NCBI GenBank assembly: GCA_024236495.1
Contig: JACKKJ010000014.1
Location: forward strand, 1-18,187
Direction of reading: 5' to 3'
Source: Paracoccaceae bacterium
Lineage (GTDB): Bacteria > Pseudomonadota > Alphaproteobacteria > Rhodobacterales > Rhodobacteraceae
Length of the DNA stretch: 18,187 nt
Shown here piece after piece: positions 14,245 through 18,187 of this stretch. Both the position numbers and the translations under genes were made by a program. A model generated the notes under the pieces. It was not told the DNA's origin, made no database searches, and saw only the letters and a list, made by a program, of their open reading frames with translations. Numbering within the stretch: position 1 is the first letter of the stretch; each line of letters begins with the position of its first letter.

Positions 14245-15117
14245 ATGACACATCACCCGGATCTTCTGGTCGGCATCGACGGCGGCGGCACATCCTGCCG
14301 CGCCGCGCTCATCATCGGCGGCGCGCGATTCGAGGCGCGGGGCGGTCCGGCCAATGCCATGCGCTTCGACGAGGCGATCCGATCAATCACCGATGCGCTG
14401 GCGCGTCTTGCGCAAGTGGCGGGGGTGGACGCGGGGCAGATGGCGGCCGCGCGCATCCACGCGGGGCTTGCCGGCGTGATGACGCCCGCGGACGCAGCCC
14501 GGGTCGCCGCCGCGCTGCCCTGTCGCCATGTCACCGTGACCGACGATCAACCCACGACTGTCGCGGGCGCGCTTGGCCCCGAAACCGGCGCGGTCGCGGC
14601 CATCGGAACCGGATCTTTCGTCGGGCGGCAAACGGACACCGGCATCCGGGTCCTGGGCGGCTGGGGTCTGCCCATCGGCGACCAGGCGTCGGGCGCGCGC
14701 CTTGGCCGGCGCCTGCTTGAGGAAACCATGCTGGCCATCGACGGGCTTCGCCCGCATACCGGCCTGACGCTCGAGGTGCTGCGCGATCACGCCGACAGCC
14801 CGGCAGAGATTGTCTATTTCTCGGCCGCGGCCACCGCGACCGACCTTGCCGCGCTGGCGCCCCGTGTCGTGGCCGCTGCCGGCGCAGGCGACGCGACCGC
14901 CGCCGCCCTGATGGCCGAGGGCGCCGCCTATATCGCGGCCTGCCTTTCGGTGCTGGGCCACCAGCCGGGCGAACCGCTTTGCCTTCTGGGCGGGGTCGGC
15001 CCTGGCTATGCGCGCTGGCTGGACCCGCGGATCGCGGCCGATCTGCGGGCCGCGCGCGGCACCGCGCTTGACGGGGCGCTGGCGCTGGCCGCACGACAGG
15101 GGGAGGGGACCGCATGA
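14245..15117 (+). CDS. BadF/BadG/BcrA/BcrD-type sugar kinase (probable GlcNAc/MurNAc kinase)
   Basis: This is a 290-residue cytosolic ASKHA-fold kinase expected to phosphorylate the imported amino sugar at C6 using ATP. It shows the phosphate-1 motif GIDGGGTSC (10-18), a catalytic-type aspartate pair D100-D101 in VTDDQ, the phosphate-2 motif IGTGS (120-124), the family-typical GGWGLPIGDQASGA (138-151), and the adenosine motif LLGGVGPGY (247-255). N-acetylglucosamine kinases and the clostridial MurNAc/GlcNAc kinase MurK belong to this family; the choice between these substrates is open, although the nearby murQ favours MurNAc activity. It is not an AnmK-type anhydroMurNAc kinase. ATG 14245 is the only sensible start, yet it has no Shine-Dalgarno sequence. 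Its stop overlaps the regulator start as ATGA, preceded by a strong GGGGGAGGGG. Confidence 0.85.
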   Translation: MTHHPDLLVGIDGGGTSCRAALIIGGARFEARGGPANAMRFDEAIRSITDALARLAQVAGVDAGQMAAARIHAGLAGVMTPADAARVAAALPCRHVTVTDDQPTTVAGALGPETGAVAAIGTGSFVGRQTDTGIRVLGGWGLPIGDQASGARLGRRLLEETMLAIDGLRPHTGLTLEVLRDHADSPAEIVYFSAAATATDLAALAPRVVAAAGAGDATAAALMAEGAAYIAACLSVLGHQPGEPLCLLGGVGPGYARWLDPRIAADLRAARGTALDGALALAARQGEGTA

Positions 15118-15878
15118 CCATCACCGAATTCCTGGACCCCGGCCGCTGGCTCAGCCCCGCGGGGGGGCCGCTTTACGTCCAGCTCCGCAAGCGGATCGAG
15201 GCAGGCGTGAGCGAGGGGATCCTGCCCCCCGACACCCCCTTGCCCCCCGAACGCGAGATCGCCGCGCTGACCGAACTGTCGCGTGTCACGGTACGCAAGG
15301 CGATCGCCGAACTGGTCGAAAAAGGGCTGGTCGTGCAGCGCCAGGGCTCCGGCTCCTCGATCGCGCCGGGGCGGCCGCGCGTCGAACAATCGCTGTCGCG
15401 GCTGACATCGTTTACCGAGGACATGGCCCGGCGGGGCCTGAATTCCGTGTCGCAATGGCTGGAGCGCGGGCTGTTCCTGCCTTCGCCCGAAGAGGTTCTG
15501 GCACTTGGCCTTGGCGCCGACGACCAGGTCGCGCGGCTGGCGCGGCTGCGGCTGGCCGACGGGCGGCCGATGGCGGTGGAGCGCGCCTCTCTCCCGCCCT
15601 CGATCCTGCCCAATCCGCTCGCCGTCACCCAGTCGCTTTACGAGGTGCTGGGGCAGGCAGGGCTGCGCCCCGTCCGCGCGATCCAGAAGATTTCGGCCGT
15701 CAACCTCGGCCAGGCCGACGCGGTGCTTCTGGGTCTGCCCGAAGGCGCGGCCGGGCTGCGCATCGAACGCCTTTCCTACCTGCCCGAAGGGCGGGTGGCG
15801 GAATTCACCCGATCCGTCTACCGCGGCGACACCTATGATTTCGTTGCCGAATTGCGCATACCGGAGCTTCCCGCATGA
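15114..15878 (+). CDS. GntR/HutC-family transcriptional regulator
   Basis: This is a 254-residue DNA-binding regulator. Residues about 19-84 are the GntR winged helix-turn-helix, with the LPPEREIAALTELSRVTVRK core (43-62) and the wing QRQGSGS (75-81). Residues about 95-246 form a UTRA effector-binding domain with ERASLPPSILP (156-166) and the closing EFTRSVYRGDTYDF segment (230-243). HutC-type regulators such as NagR/DasR sense phosphorylated amino sugars, typically GlcN-6-P or GlcNAc-6-P, and repress uptake and catabolic genes. Position within the kinase-nagA operon, with 4-bp overlaps on both sides, implies autoregulation and control of both divergent arms. The tandem heptamer elements at 14113-14130 and 14224-14242 are its likely targets, though direct-repeat sites would be unusual for this family. 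Confidence 0.9.
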   Translation: MTITEFLDPGRWLSPAGGPLYVQLRKRIEAGVSEGILPPDTPLPPEREIAALTELSRVTVRKAIAELVEKGLVVQRQGSGSSIAPGRPRVEQSLSRLTSFTEDMARRGLNSVSQWLERGLFLPSPEEVLALGLGADDQVARLARLRLADGRPMAVERASLPPSILPNPLAVTQSLYEVLGQAGLRPVRAIQKISAVNLGQADAVLLGLPEGAAGLRIERLSYLPEGRVAEFTRSVYRGDTYDFVAELRIPELPA

Positions 15879-16900
15879 CCACCAGCCAAATGCAGCGCGA
15901 AGTGCACGAGATCCCCGAAGCGGTCGCCCGGCTTCTGGATCGCGGTGGCCCGGCAATCCGCGCCGCGGCGCGCGCGGCCCAGGACCGCAACCCGGCCTTC
16001 ATCGCCACGATCGCGCGCGGGTCGTCCGATCACGCCTGTACCTACCTGAAATACGCGGCCGAACTGACGCTCGGGCTGCCGGTCGCCTCGCTCGGGCCTT
16101 CGGTCGCCTCGGTCTACGGCGCGCAGCTCAGGCTCGCGCCCGCGCTTTGCCTGGCCGTGTCGCAGTCGGGCAAGAGCCCCGACATCGTCGAACTGACCCG
16201 TTCGGCGGGGGCTGGCGGGGCGCTGACCGTCGCCGTCACCAACGATCCCGCATCGCCCCTGGCCGCCGCCGCAAGCGCCGTTCTCGACATTCACGCCGGG
16301 CCGGAGCTTTCTGTCGCGGCAACGAAAACCTTTGTCACCTCGGCCGTCGCGGGGCTTGCGCTGGTCGCCGAATGGGCAGGCGACGCGCGGCTTCTGTCGG
16401 CAATCTCTCACTTGCCCGACCGGCTGGACCAGGCCGCGCGCGCCGACTGGTCGCCGCTTGCCGATGTCATGTGTTCGGTCGGCTCGCTTTACACGATCGG
16501 TCGCGGCCCGTCCTTCGCCATTTCCGGCGAGGCGGCGCTCAAGTTCAAGGAAACCTGCCAGATCCACGCCGAAAGCTATTCCTCGGCCGAGGTGCTGCAC
16601 GGGCCGGTATCGATCGTGGACGCGGACTTCCCGGTCCTCGCCTTTGCGGCCGCCGACGCCGCCGAAGGCGCCGTTGTCGAGATCGCGGAAACCATGGCGG
16701 GGAAGGGGGCACGGGTCTTCGTCACCTCCGACCGGGCGCGGGGGGCAACACGCCTGCCCGCCGTGCGTACCGATCACCCGCTGACCGATCCGCTGGCGTT
16801 GATCGTCAGCTTCTACGCGATGGTCGAGGCGGTGGCCCGCGCGCGCGGCATCGACCCGGACACCCCGAGGCACCTGAAGAAAGTGACGGAAACCACATGA
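15875..16900 (+). CDS. nagBII: SIS-domain glucosamine-6-phosphate deaminase (NagB-II type)
   Basis: This is a 341-residue protein equal to the isomerase half of GlmS without the glutaminase domain. It probably converts glucosamine 6-phosphate to fructose 6-phosphate and ammonia. The first SIS domain shows ARGSSDHA (47-54) and SQSGKSPDIVE (96-106). ELSVAATKTF (144-153) follows. The second SIS domain contains GRGPSFAISGEAALKFKE (209-226) and the EVLHGPVSIVD segment (239-249) with His242, and the C-terminus HLKKVTETT resembles the GlmS tail. The SQSG-x-SPD variant is typical of NagB-II and AgaS deaminases rather than GlmS. The operon has no classical NagB, so this enzyme fills that step. It overlaps gntR and nagA by 4 bp each. 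An AgaS-like specificity for galactosamine 6-phosphate is possible but less likely next to murQ and nagA. Confidence 0.88.
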   Translation: MTTSQMQREVHEIPEAVARLLDRGGPAIRAAARAAQDRNPAFIATIARGSSDHACTYLKYAAELTLGLPVASLGPSVASVYGAQLRLAPALCLAVSQSGKSPDIVELTRSAGAGGALTVAVTNDPASPLAAAASAVLDIHAGPELSVAATKTFVTSAVAGLALVAEWAGDARLLSAISHLPDRLDQAARADWSPLADVMCSVGSLYTIGRGPSFAISGEAALKFKETCQIHAESYSSAEVLHGPVSIVDADFPVLAFAAADAAEGAVVEIAETMAGKGARVFVTSDRARGATRLPAVRTDHPLTDPLALIVSFYAMVEAVARARGIDPDTPRHLKKVTETT

Positions 16901-18063
16901 AAGACACGGTTTTCAGCGCAGATCAGGTCTTTGACGGCGACCGGCTCGGCCCCGGCTGGCTGGTCGTCGAAGGGGGGCGGGTGGCCGCGATCGAACGAAG
17001 CCGGCCGCGCGGCCGCAGCGTCGTCGATCTGGGCCCCGGTACCATCGCGCCCGGGTTCGTCGATCTTCAGGTGAACGGCGGCGACGGGATCATGCTGAAC
17101 GATGCGCCGACGGTCGAGACGCTTGAACGGATGGCGGCGGCCCATGCCGGGCTTGGCGCGACCGCGATCCTGCCGACGCTGATCACCGACACGCCCGCAC
17201 AGACCAGCGCCACCATAGCCGCCGTCCGCGATGCGGTGGCCGCGGGCGTCCCGGGGATCGCCGGCCTGCATCTTGAGGGTCCGCATCTGTCGCTGGCGCG
17301 AAAGGGTGCCCATGATCCGGCGCTGATCCGCCCGATGACGGACAGGGACCTGTCCGAACTGATCGCGGCCGCCGCGCATCTGCCGCGTCTGAAGGTGACC
17401 GTGGCGCCGGAGAATGTCACGCTAGCCCAGATCACGGCGCTGGCGGCGGCGGGCGTCGCCGTGTCGCTGGGCCACACCGACGCAAGTCATGACACCTGCC
17501 GGGACGCGGCCGGGGCGGGCGCACGCATGGCGACGCATCTTTTCAACGCGATGAGCCAGCTGGGAAACCGCGAACCGGGCCTTGTGGGCGCCGCGCTTGG
17601 CGCTGGCGGGCTCAGCGCGGGACTGATCGCTGACGGCATCCATGTGCATCCCGCGACGATCCGCGCGGCGCTGGCGGCAAAGTGCGGGCCGGGGCGGATC
17701 TTTCTGGTTTCCGACGCGATGGCGCCGGCGGGAACTTCGATCACGCGCTTTGCGCTGAACGGACGCGACATCCTGCGCCGGGACGGCCGCCTGACACTGG
17801 CCGACGGCACGCTGGCGGGCGCCGACCTTGACCTTGCGGGCGCGCTGCGGGTGATGACGCGCGTGGTGGGCGTGGCACTCGACCGGGCGCTGGCGATGGC
17901 GACCTGCATTCCGGCCGAGGTCGCGGGGCTTGGCGACCGGCACGGCAGGCTCGGGCCGGGGCGGCGTGCCGACTTCATCCACCTTGGACCCGATCTGAGG
18001 CTCCGCGGCGTCTGGCGGGGCGGCGCGCCGGTTTCCCTGGCAACTCCGGCGGGTTGTGCCTGA
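16897..18063 (+). CDS. nagA: N-acetylglucosamine-6-phosphate deacetylase NagA
   Basis: NagA hydrolyses GlcNAc-6-phosphate to glucosamine 6-phosphate and acetate in the cytosol. The 388-residue amidohydrolase has DLQVNG at 56-61, with Gln58 in place of the first metal-binding histidine, as in single-metal E. coli-type NagA. The metal ligand E127 is in LEGPHL, H193 in LGHTDAS and H214 in HLFNAM. The substrate-site DGIHVHP is at 246-252 and catalytic D273 in SDAM. The C-terminal beta-sandwich closes with GRLGPGRRADF (350-360). Its length is close to that of E. coli NagA (382). ATG 16897 overlaps the deaminase stop as ATGA. It is the last gene seen in the rightward operon, and it links MurQ's product, or imported and phosphorylated GlcNAc, to the deaminase. 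Confidence 0.96.
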   Translation: MKDTVFSADQVFDGDRLGPGWLVVEGGRVAAIERSRPRGRSVVDLGPGTIAPGFVDLQVNGGDGIMLNDAPTVETLERMAAAHAGLGATAILPTLITDTPAQTSATIAAVRDAVAAGVPGIAGLHLEGPHLSLARKGAHDPALIRPMTDRDLSELIAAAAHLPRLKVTVAPENVTLAQITALAAAGVAVSLGHTDASHDTCRDAAGAGARMATHLFNAMSQLGNREPGLVGAALGAGGLSAGLIADGIHVHPATIRAALAAKCGPGRIFLVSDAMAPAGTSITRFALNGRDILRRDGRLTLADGTLAGADLDLAGALRVMTRVVGVALDRALAMATCIPAEVAGLGDRHGRLGPGRRADFIHLGPDLRLRGVWRGGAPVSLATPAGCA

Positions 18064-18187
18064 CGGCCCGGTTCCCAGGCCTATCCGTAAGTCCGATAAT
18101 CAGTATTATGTAAATATTGCAGATGACCGGCCACGCTGGTGCTGGACGATCCGTGCCCCGGCCGCTACATGCAGCATGACCAGACCA
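18064..18187. other. gene-free tail after nagA
   Basis: No complete reading frame or clear rho-independent terminator is present in the 124 nt after the nagA stop. Apart from the A+T-rich stretch at about 18087-18121 it is GC-rich. Two nearby ATG codons (18165-18180 region) remain open to the window edge but lack a Shine-Dalgarno sequence, so a downstream gene cannot be claimed. Confidence 0.6.
18101..18119 (+). promoter_or_regulatory. third tandem-heptamer element, downstream of nagA
   Basis: CAGTATT (18101-18107), ATGT, AAATATT (18112-18118) and G align with the two divergent-region elements at the same 11-bp offset; all three fit GTATT-N5-RRYATTG. It contains TATTAT (18104-18109), the same -10-like hexamer found before the kinase gene, but no matching -35. 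It also reads as an imperfect inverted repeat, CAGTATT/AATATTG around 5 nt. It may be an operator-promoter for a gene beyond the window. Confidence 0.35.

Noticed and set aside
15875..16900. Annotation of the SIS protein as glucosamine-6-phosphate synthase (GlmS)
   Set aside because: It lacks the N-terminal glutaminase domain with its Cys nucleophile and has the SQSG-x-SPD variant typical of deaminase-type proteins.
15505..18063. 852-residue open frame ending with nagA, possibly a fusion protein
   Set aside because: The first 464 codons are the off-frame shadow of gntR and the SIS gene; real coding starts at ATG 16897 where NagA homology begins.
18122..18166. Terminator-like stem between GGCCACG and CGTGCCCC after nagA
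   Set aside because: The pairing has a mismatch, the loop is long and no T run follows, so it is not supportable as a terminator.
18121..18187. Short gene start after nagA, e.g. ATG at 18123
   Set aside because: That frame stops after 18 codons with no ribosome-binding site. Later ATGs run off the window with too few codons to judge.

Overview
The window looks like a chromosomal segment of a high-G+C alphaproteobacterium, most likely a member of the Rhodobacteraceae. The evidence is the G/C-rich third codon positions, the trkA-trkH-hfq-hflX order that this family usually carries downstream of ntrX, and a short GC-rich intercistronic hairpin element of a type I recall from Rhodobacteraceae genomes. 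There are 15 protein genes, one of them cut by the window edge. I see no tRNA, rRNA, CRISPR array, insertion sequence or phage gene, and no gene-free stretch longer than about 155 bases.

Left third, 1-6357, plus strand: the end of a DUF4386 membrane protein; the potassium uptake pair trkA and trkH (3 nt apart); the RNA chaperone hfq; the ribosome-associated GTPase hflX; and the peptidase pepT. A perfect 11-bp bidirectional terminator (6358-6384) separates pepT from the convergent guaA (GMP synthase, 6391-7947, minus).

Right two thirds, 8006-18063: a divergent amino-sugar locus. Leftward from 14089 run murQ, a periplasmic binding protein, two ABC permeases, a Gfo/Idh/MocA oxidoreductase and an ABC ATPase. 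Rightward from 14245 run a BadF-type sugar kinase, a GntR/HutC regulator, a SIS-domain deaminase and nagA. Several joints are 4-bp ATGA overlaps: murQ/binding protein, inner permease/oxidoreductase, and all three joints in the right arm. Together the genes describe import of an unphosphorylated amino sugar by an ABC transporter, phosphorylation by the kinase, lactyl-ether cleavage by MurQ, deacetylation by NagA and deamination to fructose 6-phosphate by the SIS enzyme. The presence of murQ points to N-acetylmuramic acid or another cell-wall-derived sugar, not only chitin-derived GlcNAc. The substrate is an inference.

The 155-bp divergent control region carries two copies, facing opposite ways, of a tandem element: a heptamer like AGGTATT repeated at an 11-bp offset and followed by G. 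Each lies on a promoter-like sequence. A third, diverged copy sits at 18101-18119, just beyond nagA. This is the best candidate here for an undescribed regulatory element, probably the site of the GntR regulator, and it suggests that the regulon continues past the right edge.
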